The notes under the pieces: model-generated
Database searches by the model: none
The model's input: the letters and a program-made list of their open reading frames with translations, nothing else
What the model was told of the DNA's origin: nothing
Position numbers and translations under genes: made by a program
Assembly (NCBI RefSeq): GCF_001436735.1
Contig: NZ_AYZE01000014.1
Location: forward strand, 1,409 to 65,408
Reading direction: 5' to 3'
Origin: Liquorilactobacillus cacaonum DSM 21116
Lineage (GTDB): Bacteria; Bacillota; Bacilli; Lactobacillales; Lactobacillaceae
DNA: 64,000 bases
Part shown: one piece after another, positions 27,934 through 37,240 of the stretch
Layout of the letters: each line of letters starts with the position of its first letter
Position numbering within the stretch: the stretch's first letter is position 1

Positions 27934-28425
27934 ATGAGATGTCCCAAGTGTCATCATAATGGGTCACGGGTTGTTGATAGCCGTCCAGCTGATGATGGTC
28001 ATGTAATTAGAAGAAGGCGTGAATGTGAAGCTTGTGGTTTTAGGTTTACAACTTTTGAGAGAATTGAAGTTACACCGCTTCTAGTAATTAAAAAAGATGG
28101 GACGCGTGATGAATTTAATCGCGAGAAGATTTTAAGGGGAATTATCCGAGCTGCTGAGAAAAGGCCAGTTGGTATGGATCAAATCACCCAAATTGTCGAT
28201 GACGTAGAAAATAAGGTACGTGCTCTTGGAGAAAGTGAAGTTTCTAGTCAGTTAATTGGAGAATATGTTATGGGAATGTTGGCAGACGTTGATGAAATAT
28301 CATATATAAGATTTGCAAGTGTTTATCGACAATTTAAAGACATGCGTGTTTTTTTAAAAGAGCTACAAGATATGATGGCACGTGATAAGAAAAACTTAGG
28401 TAGCATTGATGAGAAAAGTAAGTAG
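27934..28425 (+). CDS. nrdR: Transcriptional repressor NrdR
   Basis: Zinc-ribbon and ATP-cone repressor of ribonucleotide reductase genes; senses dATP/ATP. The 163-residue protein has the zinc ribbon CPKCHH ... [17 protein letters not shown] (residues 3-48) and the ATP cone from about residue 49 ([20 protein letters not shown]). Length is normal (about 150-165). It sits inside the replication operon, GAGGTG ahead of the ATG. Confidence 0.96.
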   Translation: MRCPKCHHNGSRVVDSRPADDGHVIRRRRECEACGFRFTTFERIEVTPLLVIKKDGTRDEFNREKILRGIIRAAEKRPVGMDQITQIVDDVENKVRALGESEVSSQLIGEYVMGMLADVDEISYIRFASVYRQFKDMRVFLKELQDMMARDKKNLGSIDEKSK

Positions 28426-28442
28426 AAAGGTGTGAACTAATA

Positions 28443-29801
28443 ATGGTTGTTAGTGAGCAAAGGTTTTCACCTAAAGATGGCTTTGTGGTGTACACACCAA
28501 AAAAGTTATTTGATAGTCAACTAGAAATAATTTTGAAACTTTATCAACCATTAATCGGGGCAAGCGGATTTAGTTTATATGCACTTCTTAGGACGATGAT
28601 TCAGCCTGATTTACAACTTTCTAATAGGAAAATGCATAGTGAATTATTTGATCTGCTAGGCATAGGTACACAAGAATTTTATGAAGTTAGGTGTAAGCTT
28701 GAGGCAATTGGATTACTTCGCACTTTTGAAAAAGAAGACGAACTTGGCAGGTTAGTAATATATGAGATACAAGAGCCACAAGGACCAAAAGCTTTTTTTT
28801 CGGATGATTTATTAAGGAGTTTATTGCTAGAAATGGTTGGCGAAAGAATCTTTAAAGAATTGAAGGATTACTTCTTTTATACTTCAATTGATAAAGAACA
28901 AGTGGTTGAAACAACCAAACATTTCTGGGAGATTTTTTCAATAAATGTGCAGAAAATAGAAAGTAATGGAAGTTTAGATGGAAGTAAGCAAATAAATTCT
29001 GATGAACCTAAAATAAAGAATATTTCTAAGTTAGATAAATCATTCTTGAAACAAATTATTGATAAGTCCTTTGTTGATAGTAAACAAATTTTTAAAAATT
29101 ATGATCGACTAGTAGCTGCAAATACAATATACGGTATTGATGAACTAGAGTTATTTCATTTAATTGAGGAAGCAGCTAATGTTGCAACAAACCAAGTAGA
29201 TTTCAATTTGTTCTGGAAACTTGTACATGAAAGATTTTCGAAGCAAGATTCCAATTATACTCTAACAGAAGTGGCTAAAAAAAAGGTAGTAGATAAACAA
29301 AACTTTAAAGATGAGGATCAAGAATTATTAGAAGCAAGTCGTGCTTATGCACCAGCAGAATTCTTACAGGAGTTAAAACGTGAAAAGGGTTCATTTGTAA
29401 CGGGTGCCGAAAGAAATATTATTGAATGGGCTGTACAAAAAAATCTTTTCCAACCGGAAATATTAAATATTTTAATACATTATATGATAGTTGATCGAGG
29501 TATGGCTACATTAAATCGTGCTTTTTTTGAAACAACGATTGCAGATTGGAGACAAAGAAAAATTAGTACTCCTGAAGATGCAATGCTTCAAGTAAGAAGT
29601 TTTAATAAACCTACTAAAAAAAATCCCACTAATTATAAGCAACAAGTCAATTATAGTAATAGCAGAAAAGTTATTCAAAAAGAAAAATTGCCTGAGTGGG
29701 CACATGATGAATATGTTGCGGAAAATAAAACTTCGATAAGTAAAGAAGAACAAGATGCATTAAAAAAGAGATTAAGCAGATTTAAAAAAAAAGTTGAATA
29801 A
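28443..29801 (+). CDS. dnaB: Replication initiation and membrane attachment protein DnaB
   Basis: Gram-positive DnaB (not the helicase) works with DnaI to load the replicative helicase at oriC and restart sites. The 452-residue protein has the N-terminal dimer domain (LIGASGFSLYALLRTM) and DnaB_2-type domains near 310-385 (ITKxx-like EWAVQKNLFQPEILNILIHYMI...GMATLNRAFFETTIADWRQ). The C terminus is basic (WAHDEYV...KKRLSRFKKKVE). It precedes dnaI by 15 bases, as in B. subtilis. Confidence 0.93.
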   Translation: MVVSEQRFSPKDGFVVYTPKKLFDSQLEIILKLYQPLIGASGFSLYALLRTMIQPDLQLSNRKMHSELFDLLGIGTQEFYEVRCKLEAIGLLRTFEKEDELGRLVIYEIQEPQGPKAFFSDDLLRSLLLEMVGERIFKELKDYFFYTSIDKEQVVETTKHFWEIFSINVQKIESNGSLDGSKQINSDEPKIKNISKLDKSFLKQIIDKSFVDSKQIFKNYDRLVAANTIYGIDELELFHLIEEAANVATNQVDFNLFWKLVHERFSKQDSNYTLTEVAKKKVVDKQNFKDEDQELLEASRAYAPAEFLQELKREKGSFVTGAERNIIEWAVQKNLFQPEILNILIHYMIVDRGMATLNRAFFETTIADWRQRKISTPEDAMLQVRSFNKPTKKNPTNYKQQVNYSNSRKVIQKEKLPEWAHDEYVAENKTSISKEEQDALKKRLSRFKKKVE

Positions 29802-29816
29802 AAAGGTGGTGAGAAA

Positions 29817-30734
29817 ATGAAGGATGTTGGAGAAGAAATGGCACAACAAATGAGAAATAGAAATTGGATGAAAAATTATAAAGAACTAATAGATGATGCT
29901 TTTTCCGATGAAGAGGTAAAACGTTTTGTTGCTAAAAATCAAATGTCGCAAAGTGAACTAGCGCGTAGTGCAAGTAAGGTATATGAATTTGTGACTATAA
30001 AAAGGCAGATTGAAAATGGTGAGGTGACTCCTGCACCAGGTTATCAACCACAGTTAGTTTATAATAATCATCTTATTGATGTCTCATATGTGCCAAGTGA
30101 TGAATTAGTTAAAAATCAAAAATTAGCTGAGATTAAGTCGCGTGTAAGAACTCTCAACATGCCAAAAGCAATTCGAAATGCGCAGCTAGCAGATTTTGAT
30201 ATTGTTGGGCGGGAAGAAATTGCACAGGCTGCTGTAGATTTTATTGATGGTTATACTACTAATCCTAATAAGTTTATTAAGGGAATGTATATACAGGGCA
30301 GTTTTGGTGTTGGTAAAACGTATTTGCTTGGTGCGATTGCTAATGGATTGGCTGAGGAAGGTTTTCGCTCCACAATGCTTCATTTTCCATCATTTGCGGT
30401 TGAAATAAAAAATGCGATTGGGACAAATAGTGTAATTGGAAAAATTGATAGTATAAAAAAATCACCTGTCTTAATGTTAGATGATATTGGTGCGGATCAA
30501 TTGTCAAGTTGGTTAAGAGATGACGTTTTAGGAATTATTTTACAGTATCGAATGCAAGAAGAATTACCGACTTTTTTCAGCTCAAATCTATCGTTAAAGG
30601 ATTTATTAACGCAATATCTAACTGTTAATAATCGTGGCGAAGCAGAACCTTTGAAGGCGCGAAGAATAATGGAGCGAATTATATATTTGAGTAAAGAATA
30701 CACAATGATAGGGAAAAACAGAAGACATTCCTAA
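29817..30734 (+). CDS. dnaI: Primosomal protein DnaI (helicase loader)
   Basis: AAA+ ATPase that loads the DnaC-type replicative helicase. The 305-residue protein has an N-terminal helicase-binding domain (residues 1-130), Walker A GSFGVGKTYLLGAIANGL (near 165), Walker B VLMLDDIGADQ and sensor region FFSSNLSLKDL. An AAGGTGGTG ribosome binding site lies ahead of the ATG. It is the last gene of the polA operon and is followed by the thrS T-box without an obvious terminator, so some read-through into the leader is possible. Confidence 0.95.
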   Translation: MKDVGEEMAQQMRNRNWMKNYKELIDDAFSDEEVKRFVAKNQMSQSELARSASKVYEFVTIKRQIENGEVTPAPGYQPQLVYNNHLIDVSYVPSDELVKNQKLAEIKSRVRTLNMPKAIRNAQLADFDIVGREEIAQAAVDFIDGYTTNPNKFIKGMYIQGSFGVGKTYLLGAIANGLAEEGFRSTMLHFPSFAVEIKNAIGTNSVIGKIDSIKKSPVLMLDDIGADQLSSWLRDDVLGIILQYRMQEELPTFFSSNLSLKDLLTQYLTVNNRGEAEPLKARRIMERIIYLSKEYTMIGKNRRHS

Positions 30735-30774
30735 TTTAATGTTTAGGTTGAATGATGAGTTAAATAGTGGTTTA

Positions 30775-31010
30775 ATAGCTATTAAGAGATATAGGGGACA
30801 AAAGGTTTAGACAACTAAGGGATGAATAGCAATAACTGTAAGCTTTTCAATGTTTATACTTACCACCTCTATGAATTACTTTCCAATTTAGTTGGACGGG
30901 TCGAACCTGTTAAAAACGAATTGAGAGATATGTAAATATCTGAACTTGGGTGGAACCACGCTTTTTGCGTCCCTAGTGTACTTTTATAAAGTACGCTAGG
31001 GATTTTTTTT
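30775..31010 (+). promoter_or_regulatory. T-box riboswitch, threonine type, upstream of thrS
   Basis: The T-box element GGGTGGAACCACG (30948-30960) precedes a strong terminator (CCCTAGTGTAC with GTACGCTAGGG and eight T). Stem I occupies about 30775-30900. The likely specifier is ACC (Thr) at 30862-30864, followed by A and CCT, the same context as CTC in the leuS leader. Uncharged tRNA-Thr would permit thrS transcription. The left boundary is approximate and the specifier was read by eye. Confidence 0.88.
30970..31010 (+). terminator. Regulated terminator of the thrS T-box
   Basis: TCCCTAGTGTAC pairs with GTACGCTAGGGA, one G-T pair, followed by eight T residues. Confidence 0.88.
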
Positions 31011-31039
31011 GTTAATTAATTATTAAAGGGGAGAAAATA

Positions 31040-32977
31040 ATGGTTAAAGTAAAATTTCCAGATGGCACAGTGAAAGAATTTGAAGATAAAACAACTGTAG
31101 AAGATGTAGCTAAGTCCATCAGCACAAGTCTTGCAAAAAAAGCCGTTGCTGGGCGGTACAATGGTGAATTAATTGATTATAATGCGGAGCTTAATGAAGA
31201 TGGACAAATTGAAATAGTTACTAAGGACTCAAAAGAAGGTCTTCAAGTTTTATGGCAGACAGCGGCTTTAGTATTAGGGGCGTCCTTGTTTGAATTGTAT
31301 CCACAGATGAAGTTTGGAGAAGGTACTGTAGTTGAGCATGGCTTTTTCTTTGACACTGATAATGAAAATGGTCAAGTTGCAGAAGCAGATTTTGAGAAGA
31401 TAGCATATAGGATGCAAGAACTCATTAAATCCGGTATAGAAGTTGAAAGACTGGAATTAGATGAAAAAGAAGCTTTGGCAATGGTTGACGGCGATGCATA
31501 TCGAATGGAACTTGTTAAAGAGTCAGTAGTTTCAGGGAAAGTAGTTTTGCATAAACTAGGAAGATTTGTTGATGTTTCAAAAGGAGCATATCTTCAAAAG
31601 ATAAGTAGTCTCAAGGTTTTTAAGCTATTGTCAGTTGCTGGAGCTTACTGGAAGGGCATCTCAAGCAATCCGATGCTACAAAGAGTTTATGGGACGGCTT
31701 TTTATAAGCAAAAAGACCTTGATGCTGAATTACTTAGAAGACAAGAAGCAAGAGAACGTGATCACCGTGTAATCGGTAATGACCTAGATCTTTTTTTTGT
31801 TGATCCAGAGGTTGGAGCGGGGTTGCCTTATTGGATGCCAAATGGTGCAACAATTCGTCGTACAATTGAACGCTATATTATAGATAAAGAAGTGTCTCGT
31901 GGTTACGAACATGTTTACACGCCAATATTGGCTAACTTGAATTTGTATAAGCAATCGGGTCACTGGGATCATTATCGCGAGGATATGTTTCCACCAATGG
32001 ATATGGGGGATGGAGAGCTTCTTGAACTCAGACCAATGAATTGTCCTTCACATATTCAGGTTTATAATCATCATATTCGGTCATATCGTGATCTTCCCCT
32101 TCGAATTGCTGAATTAGGAATGATGCACCGTTATGAGAAATCAGGAGCTTTAACCGGCCTTTCACGTGTACGAGAAATGACACTTAATGATGGGCATACG
32201 TTTGTTACACCTGATCAGATTGAATCAGAATTTAAACGTACGCTACAATTGATGGTTTCAGTATATGACGATTTTAACATAACAGATTATCGTTTCCGTC
32301 TAAGTTATCGTGATCCTAAGAATACGCATAAATATTTTGATGACGATGAAATGTGGGAAAAATCGCAAAAAATGTTAAAATCAGCAATGGATGATCTGGG
32401 ATTGGAATATTTTGAGGCAGAAGGTGAAGCAGCCTTTTATGGTCCTAAACTTGATGTTCAAACTAAGACAGCTTTAGGTGGCGAAGAGACTTTGTCTACT
32501 ATTCAACTTGATTTCTTATTACCAGAAAAATTTGATTTGCATTATGTTGGTGCTGATGGACAAGAACATCGTCCTGTTATGATTCACAGAGGAATTGTTT
32601 CAACAATGGAACGTTTCACTGCATACCTAACGGAAATGTATAAGGGAGCATTTCCAACGTGGTTATCTCCAAAACAAGTTACAATAATACCAGTTAAAAA
32701 TGATTTACATTTAGCATATTGTGAGGAGTTACGTGATCGCTTAGTGGCAAATAATATTCGTGTATCAATTGATGAACGTAATGAAAAAATGGGATATAAG
32801 ATTCGTCAAGCCCAAGTGACAAAGATTCCGTATGTTTTAGTAGTTGGTGATCAAGAAGTTACGACAAATGAAGTTTCTGTTCGACGCTATAGTGAAAAAG
32901 AAACAGTTAATATGGCAAAAGATAAATTTATGAATGAAATTTTGGCAGACATTTCGAGTTATAGTCGCGAAAAATAA
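31040..32977 (+). CDS. thrS: Threonyl-tRNA synthetase with a degenerate editing domain
   Basis: Class II synthetase charging tRNA-Thr, 645 residues: TGS domain (1-62), editing domain (about 63-225), catalytic core (243-530) and anticodon-binding domain (540-645). The catalytic zinc ligands are present (Cys in RPMNCPSH, His in NDGHTF, His in MIHRGIV). The editing site is not: the family's HxxxH (E. coli H73/H77) reads Gln73-TAA-Leu77, and CxxxH (C182/H186) reads Ser180-KGA-Tyr184. Removal of Ser from Ser-tRNA-Thr by this enzyme is therefore unlikely. The frame is intact and the core is well conserved, so the enzyme should still charge tRNA. A GGGGAG ribosome binding site precedes the ATG; expression is under the T-box. 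Confidence 0.95.
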   Translation: MVKVKFPDGTVKEFEDKTTVEDVAKSISTSLAKKAVAGRYNGELIDYNAELNEDGQIEIVTKDSKEGLQVLWQTAALVLGASLFELYPQMKFGEGTVVEHGFFFDTDNENGQVAEADFEKIAYRMQELIKSGIEVERLELDEKEALAMVDGDAYRMELVKESVVSGKVVLHKLGRFVDVSKGAYLQKISSLKVFKLLSVAGAYWKGISSNPMLQRVYGTAFYKQKDLDAELLRRQEARERDHRVIGNDLDLFFVDPEVGAGLPYWMPNGATIRRTIERYIIDKEVSRGYEHVYTPILANLNLYKQSGHWDHYREDMFPPMDMGDGELLELRPMNCPSHIQVYNHHIRSYRDLPLRIAELGMMHRYEKSGALTGLSRVREMTLNDGHTFVTPDQIESEFKRTLQLMVSVYDDFNITDYRFRLSYRDPKNTHKYFDDDEMWEKSQKMLKSAMDDLGLEYFEAEGEAAFYGPKLDVQTKTALGGEETLSTIQLDFLLPEKFDLHYVGADGQEHRPVMIHRGIVSTMERFTAYLTEMYKGAFPTWLSPKQVTIIPVKNDLHLAYCEELRDRLVANNIRVSIDERNEKMGYKIRQAQVTKIPYVLVVGDQEVTTNEVSVRRYSEKETVNMAKDKFMNEILADISSYSREK

Positions 32978-32980
32978 TTC

Positions 32981-33009
32981 TTGACAAAGCCTAAAAAGGA
33001 ATGTATAGT
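32981..33009 (+). promoter_or_regulatory. Sigma-A promoter of the infC operon
   Basis: TTGACA (32981-32986), a 17-base spacer and TATAGT (33004-33009). It begins only four bases after the thrS stop and drives the L20-leader transcript. Confidence 0.88.
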
Positions 33010-33017
33010 TTAATGGT

Positions 33018-33148
33018 TGAGAAAAAAGCAGAAGCAACCCGCTTCTCGCCTAGTGGATTTACAATTCGCAGGCAGATGATATTTATTTCGAATTGATGAA
33101 GTGAAGATTAACCCGGGTAGCTTTGTATAGGCTACTCGGTTTTTTTCT
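33018..33148 (+). promoter_or_regulatory. L20 leader (ribosomal-protein autoregulatory RNA) of infC-rpmI-rplT
   Basis: The 5' leader contains AGAAGCAACCCGCTTCT (33030-33046), a hairpin typical of the Firmicute L20 leader, then a long-range segment and a terminator stem GGGTAGC/GGCTACTC with a T run. In bacilli excess L20 binds the leader, which mimics its 23S rRNA site, and promotes premature termination. Confidence 0.85.
33113..33147 (+). terminator. Regulated terminator within the L20 leader
   Basis: CCGGGTAGC pairs with GGCTACTCGG around an eight-base loop, followed by seven T residues, ahead of the infC ribosome binding site. Confidence 0.85.
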
Positions 33149-33183
33149 GCATTTTCTCTGATATTAAATGGAGGTGAAGCACC

Positions 33184-33699
33184 ATAGCAGTAGACAAAAT
33201 GGTAAATGAAGGCATCCGCGCAAGTGAATTACGCTTGATTGCCAGTGATGGTTCCCAACTTGGGGTTAAAACCAAACAAGAAGCACTCACACTAGCTGAA
33301 CAGTCTAGTCTTGATCTCGTTTTAGTTGCTCCAAAGGCGAAACCACCTGTTGCCAGAATTATGGATTATGGTAAATATCGGTTTGAGCTACAGAAAAAGC
33401 AACGTGAAGCAAGAAAAAATCAGAAAGTTATTAATGTTAAAGAAGTTCGTTTAAGTCCAACGATAGATATAAATGACTTTAATACAAAACTAAATAACGC
33501 GCTTAAGTTCCTTGGAAAAGGGGATAAAGTTAAGGTTTCTATTCGCTTTAAGGGACGTGCGATTACTCATAAAGAAATCGGATATGATGTTTTGAATCGA
33601 TTTGCCAAAGCAGTTGAAGAAGTTGCAACGGTTGAATCGAGAGCAAAAATGGATGGACGCAGCATGTTCATGATGCTAGCGCCTAAAGCCGAAAAATAG
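33184..33699 (+). CDS. infC: Translation initiation factor IF-3, probable AUA start
   Basis: Binds the 30S subunit and discriminates against non-initiator tRNA and poor start codons. The protein reads (M)[20 protein letters not shown]3 N domain, then C domain with [16 protein letters not shown] and [10 protein letters not shown]. The only well-spaced start for the GGAGGTG at 33170-33176 is ATA at 33184 (7-base gap, 171 residues); the first ATG, at 33199, is 22 bases from it and would remove conserved N-terminal residues. infC genes in other bacteria use AUU or AUA so that IF3 can repress its own synthesis. The start is inferred from spacing. Confidence 0.92.
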   Translation: MAVDKMVNEGIRASELRLIASDGSQLGVKTKQEALTLAEQSSLDLVLVAPKAKPPVARIMDYGKYRFELQKKQREARKNQKVINVKEVRLSPTIDINDFNTKLNNALKFLGKGDKVKVSIRFKGRAITHKEIGYDVLNRFAKAVEEVATVESRAKMDGRSMFMMLAPKAEK

Positions 33700-33727
33700 G
33701 CTTTATTTATAGGAGGAAGAAAGTATT

Positions 33728-33928
33728 ATGCCAAAACAAAAAACACATCGTGCATCAGCAAAACGTTTCAAGCGTACAGGAGATGGAGGACTAAAGAGGT
33801 CTAATGCTTTTACAAGTCATCGTTTCCATGGGAAAACAAAGAAGCAACGTCGTCAATTACGCAAGGCTTCGATGGTATCTAGCTCAGATATGAAACGTAT
33901 CAAGCAGATGCTTTCTCAAATGAATTAA
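33728..33928 (+). CDS. rpmI: 50S ribosomal protein L35
   Basis: A 66-residue basic protein ([31 protein letters not shown]...), full length for L35. An AGGAGG ribosome binding site precedes the ATG, and it lies 28 bases after infC in the infC-rpmI-rplT operon. It stabilises 23S rRNA in the large subunit. Confidence 0.97.
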   Translation: MPKQKTHRASAKRFKRTGDGGLKRSNAFTSHRFHGKTKKQRRQLRKASMVSSSDMKRIKQMLSQMN

Positions 33929-33949
33929 TAAAAAATAAATTGATGATGA

Positions 33950-33999
33950 GGTCTTAATTAAAGACCGTTTCGAAGGTGTACTAAAGACAAAACACCTCG
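33950..33999 (+). other. Two small hairpins in the rpmI-rplT spacer
   Basis: GGTCTT/AAGACC (33950-33955, 33961-33966) and AGGTGT/ACACCT (33974-33979, 33992-33997, extended by CG pairs with a bulged A). They lie ahead of the rplT ribosome binding site and have no T run; processing or translational control is possible but not shown. Confidence 0.4.
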
Positions 34000-34021
34000 A
34001 ATATATAAGGGAGGAATTATC

Positions 34022-34381
34022 ATGCCACGTGTTAAAGGTGGAACAGTTACGCGTCAACGTCGTAAAAGAATGATTAAATTAGCAAAAGGATACCGCGGTT
34101 CAAAGCATATTCAATTTAAGGTAGCAAAACAACAAGTTATGAAGTCATACTTGTATGCTTTCCGTGATCGCCGTAAGACTAAAACTAATTTCCGTAAATT
34201 GTGGATTGCTCGTATTAATGCTGCAGCTCGCTTAAACGATATTAGTTATAGCAAATTAATGCATGGATTGAAAGTTGCTGAGATTGAAGTTAACCGTAAG
34301 ATGTTAGCAGATCTTGCAATTAGCGATAGTGCAACATTTGCAGCACTTGTTGATGAAGCAAAAAAAGCATTAGCAAAATAA
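34022..34381 (+). CDS. rplT: 50S ribosomal protein L20
   Basis: A 119-residue basic protein beginning [23 protein letters not shown], with the N-terminal extension that threads into 23S rRNA and a globular C domain (residues 60-119) that also binds its own leader RNA. Needed for early 50S assembly. GGGAGG precedes the ATG. It is the last gene of the operon, followed by a terminator. Confidence 0.97.
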   Translation: MPRVKGGTVTRQRRKRMIKLAKGYRGSKHIQFKVAKQQVMKSYLYAFRDRRKTKTNFRKLWIARINAAARLNDISYSKLMHGLKVAEIEVNRKMLADLAISDSATFAALVDEAKKALAK

Positions 34382-34397
34382 TTTTTTAATTAATTAT

Positions 34398-34436
34398 GGG
34401 ATGTGCCAGTTATTTTTTTGGTACGTCCCTGTTTTT
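34398..34436 (+). terminator. Rho-independent terminator of infC-rpmI-rplT
   Basis: GGGATGTGCC pairs with GGTACGTCCC (G-T pair in the middle), followed by TGTTTTT. Confidence 0.85.
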
Positions 34437-34609
34437 AATTGTGTACAATGGGGTTCTATTTCTTGATTTCAAGGTGAACTAGAAGAAAAGGCGATTCATG
34501 TCACGTGTAGAGAAATATCTTCAAACATAATTTTTTTATTTTTTTGCGTTGAAGTGGTACTTTAGAATATAATTAATAAGTAGAGGAATAATAATTAGGA
34601 GTGAAATAG

Positions 34610-35143
34610 ATGTTAACTCGTTTCAAACCAACTTGGATGATTAGCTCAATATTTGAGATAACACCGAAAGAAATTACAGAAAAAGGAATAAAAGTTATTT
34701 TAACGGATTTAGATAATACGCTAATTGCTTGGAATAATCCTGATGGAACTCCGGAGTTAAGAAATTGGTTGGAATTAATGAACGCAGAAAAAATTCCGGT
34801 GATAGTAGTTTCTAACAATAATAAGAAAAGGGTTGCTAAAGCCGTTGAACCCTTTGGACTGCCATTTATAGCACGTGCAATGAAACCTTTGACAAAGGGA
34901 ATTAATGAGGCCAAAAAACAATTAAATCTGGAAGATAATCAAATTGTATTAGTAGGAGATCAACTGTTAACAGATGTTGCTGCTGCAAATGCTGCTAAGA
35001 TAAAGAGTATTTGGGTAAAACCAATTATTGAAACAGATGCTTGGAATACTAGACCAAATAGAATTGTTGAAAAATTTATCAAGAAAAATTTGCAGAAAAA
35101 TAAAAGAATAAAAGAAACATGGGGGCATTCATTGAATGAATAA
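34610..35143 (+). CDS. yqeG: YqeG-like HAD phosphatase
   Basis: A 177-residue HAD subfamily IIIA phosphatase: motif I LTDLDNTLIAW (near residue 35), motif II VVSNNN and motif III VGDQLLTDV, with nucleophile Asp in DLDNT. Substrate unknown. It is the first gene of the yqeG-yqeH-yhbY-nadD-yqeK-rsfS group, conserved in Firmicutes, which links it loosely to ribosome assembly. Its end overlaps yqeH by eight bases. Confidence 0.92.
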   Translation: MLTRFKPTWMISSIFEITPKEITEKGIKVILTDLDNTLIAWNNPDGTPELRNWLELMNAEKIPVIVVSNNNKKRVAKAVEPFGLPFIARAMKPLTKGINEAKKQLNLEDNQIVLVGDQLLTDVAAANAAKIKSIWVKPIIETDAWNTRPNRIVEKFIKKNLQKNKRIKETWGHSLNE

Positions 35144-36254
35144 TGATACTGAGGCACTTTACTGTATTGGTTGTGGCTCGTTAATTCAAAGTGCTAATCC
35201 AGATGAACTTGGATATGTACCGGCATCAGCTTTAAAAAATCAAATTGAGACAAAAGAACTATATTGTAAGAGATGTTTCAGGTTACGTCACTACAATGAG
35301 GTTACTGATGTTAGCTTAACTGATGATGATTTTTTAAAAATTTTAACACAAATTGGAGATACTGATGCTTTAATTGTAAATGTTATTGATATCTTTGATT
35401 TCAGTGGCTCAATTATCCCTGGAATTCAGCGCTATGTCGGTAAAAATCCGATTTTAATGGTTGGTAATAAAGAAGACTTATTACCAAAATCTTTAAAAAG
35501 AACAAAATTAAAAGACTGGATTAGACAAAGTGCTAATATAGTAGGATTACGGCCTGTCGATGTTGCATTGGTAAGTGCTGGGCAAAATCATGGGATTAAT
35601 GAGTTACTTGCGTTAATTGAAAAATATCGCGCAGGTCGTGATGTTTATGTTGTTGGTGTGACAAACGTTGGTAAATCAACGCTAATTAATCAAATAATAA
35701 AACAACAAACTGGGATAACAGAATTGATAACTACTTCTCGTTTTCCTGGGACTACACTTGATAAAATAGAGATACCACTTGATGATGAACATTTTTTGAT
35801 TGATACACCAGGAATTATTCATCAACATCAAATGGCACATTATCTTAATGGAAAAGAATTGAATATCGCTTCTCCACAAAAAGAAATTAAACCGCGTGTA
35901 TATCAATTAAATTCGGGTCAAACTCTTTTTTTGGGTGGATTAGCTCGGTTTGATTATATTTTTGGAGAAAAAGACGGAATTATTGTTTATGCAGACAACA
36001 ATTTAAATTTACACCGCACAAAGTTAGAAAATGCCGATAAGTTGTATGAAAACCACGTAGGTGAATTGTTACAGCCACCGTCTAAAGAAACATTAGAGAA
36101 TCTACCTAAATTGGTTAGATTTGAGTTTAAAGTTGCACAGAAAAGCGATTTGGTTTTTTCGGGCTTGGGTTGGATTACTATTCCCTCTGGTAGTGTTGTA
36201 GCTGGATGGGCACCAAAAGGAGTCGCAGTAACTATCAGAAGAGCGATGATTTAA
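35136..36254 (+). CDS. yqeH: Ribosome biogenesis GTPase YqeH
   Basis: Circularly permuted GTPase required for 30S assembly in B. subtilis. The 372-residue protein starts with a zinc finger (YCIGCGSLIQS and LYCKRCFRLRH), then the G motifs in permuted order: G4 GNKEDLL (near residue 110), G5 SAGQ, G1 GVTNVGKSTL (near 174) and G3 DTPG. A C-terminal domain follows. It starts inside the yqeG stop region, so translation is coupled. Confidence 0.95.
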   Translation: MNNDTEALYCIGCGSLIQSANPDELGYVPASALKNQIETKELYCKRCFRLRHYNEVTDVSLTDDDFLKILTQIGDTDALIVNVIDIFDFSGSIIPGIQRYVGKNPILMVGNKEDLLPKSLKRTKLKDWIRQSANIVGLRPVDVALVSAGQNHGINELLALIEKYRAGRDVYVVGVTNVGKSTLINQIIKQQTGITELITTSRFPGTTLDKIEIPLDDEHFLIDTPGIIHQHQMAHYLNGKELNIASPQKEIKPRVYQLNSGQTLFLGGLARFDYIFGEKDGIIVYADNNLNLHRTKLENADKLYENHVGELLQPPSKETLENLPKLVRFEFKVAQKSDLVFSGLGWITIPSGSVVAGWAPKGVAVTIRRAMI

Positions 36255-36264
36255 GGAGAATAAA

Positions 36265-36579
36265 ATGAATTTATTAAATGGAAAGCAAAAGAAATTTTTA
36301 AAGGCAAGTGCGCATCATTTGAAACCAATTTTTCAAGTTGGTAAAGAAGGTATTAGTGATAAATGGGTTGAACAATTGAAGTTTGCATTAGAAAAGCGAG
36401 AATTGCTAAAAGTTAACGTATTGCAAGCTTCTGATTTTGAGGCAAATGACGTAGAAGCTTATCTTGTTGAAAATACAGATATCGAAGTTGTTCAAGTTAT
36501 TGGGCATGTTTTGGTCTTATATAAAAAATCTTCTAAAATTGAAAATCGGGAAATTTCATTGCAGTTGCAAAGTCTTTAA
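36265..36579 (+). CDS. yhbY: YhbY/YqeI RNA-binding protein
   Basis: A 104-residue CRM-domain protein (LNGKQKKFLKASAHHLKPIFQVGKEGISD), the family that associates with pre-50S ribosomes. The GxxG-like loop GKEG is visible near residue 30. AAGGAG precedes the ATG; it lies 10 bases after yqeH and 19 before nadD. Confidence 0.94.
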   Translation: MNLLNGKQKKFLKASAHHLKPIFQVGKEGISDKWVEQLKFALEKRELLKVNVLQASDFEANDVEAYLVENTDIEVVQVIGHVLVLYKKSSKIENREISLQLQSL

Positions 36580-36598
36580 TTTATGAGGTGACAAAGTG

Positions 36599-37240
36599 AT
36601 GAATATTAAAATGGTTACTAACCCACTCTCTCAAACTCAAGTGGAAATTAAACAAGATAGTTCTGAGGCTAAAAAAAGAGTTGGCATACTTGGGGGAACA
36701 TTTAATCCACCACATATGGGTCATTTGATAATAGCACAACAGGTAATGGAGCAACTCGATTTAGATGAACTATTTTTTATGCCGGATTATGTCCCACCAC
36801 ATATTGATCATAAAGATGCAATTGCAGGGAAGAAAAGGGAGAAAATGGTTGAGCTTTGTATAGCTGATAATGACCGCTTTAGTATTGAAGATGCTGAATT
36901 AAAACGCGGCGGGGTAAGTTATACTTATGATACGATTGTCGAACTCAAAAAAAAGCATCCAAATTATGAATATTATTTCATTATTGGAGGTGACATGGTA
37001 GCTTATTTGCCCAAATGGTATCATATTGAGGAGTTAATAAAACTAGTGCATTTTGTAGGTGTTGCGCGAACAGGGTATCTAAGGAAAAGTAAGTATCCAG
37101 TAATGTGGGTCGATGTACCATTAATTGAAATTAGTTCCACGCAGATAAGATGGAACATCCAGCATAATTGTTCAATCAAATATTTGGTTCCTGAAAGTGT
37201 AGAGAAGTATATTAAGGAAGAAGGTCTTTACCTTGAATAA
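36599..37240 (+). CDS. nadD: Nicotinate-nucleotide adenylyltransferase
   Basis: Joins nicotinate mononucleotide and ATP to deamido-NAD. The 213-residue protein has GILGGTFNPPHMGHLIIAQ (from residue 29), containing the nucleotidyltransferase HxGH, and the C-terminal IEISSTQIRWNI (ISSTxIR) motif. A 27-residue N-terminal extension before the Rossmann strand is common in lactobacilli. The ATG at 36599 is preferred over the GTG three bases earlier for spacing to GAGGTG. It overlaps yqeK by eight bases. Confidence 0.95.
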   Translation: MNIKMVTNPLSQTQVEIKQDSSEAKKRVGILGGTFNPPHMGHLIIAQQVMEQLDLDELFFMPDYVPPHIDHKDAIAGKKREKMVELCIADNDRFSIEDAELKRGGVSYTYDTIVELKKKHPNYEYYFIIGGDMVAYLPKWYHIEELIKLVHFVGVARTGYLRKSKYPVMWVDVPLIEISSTQIRWNIQHNCSIKYLVPESVEKYIKEEGLYLE

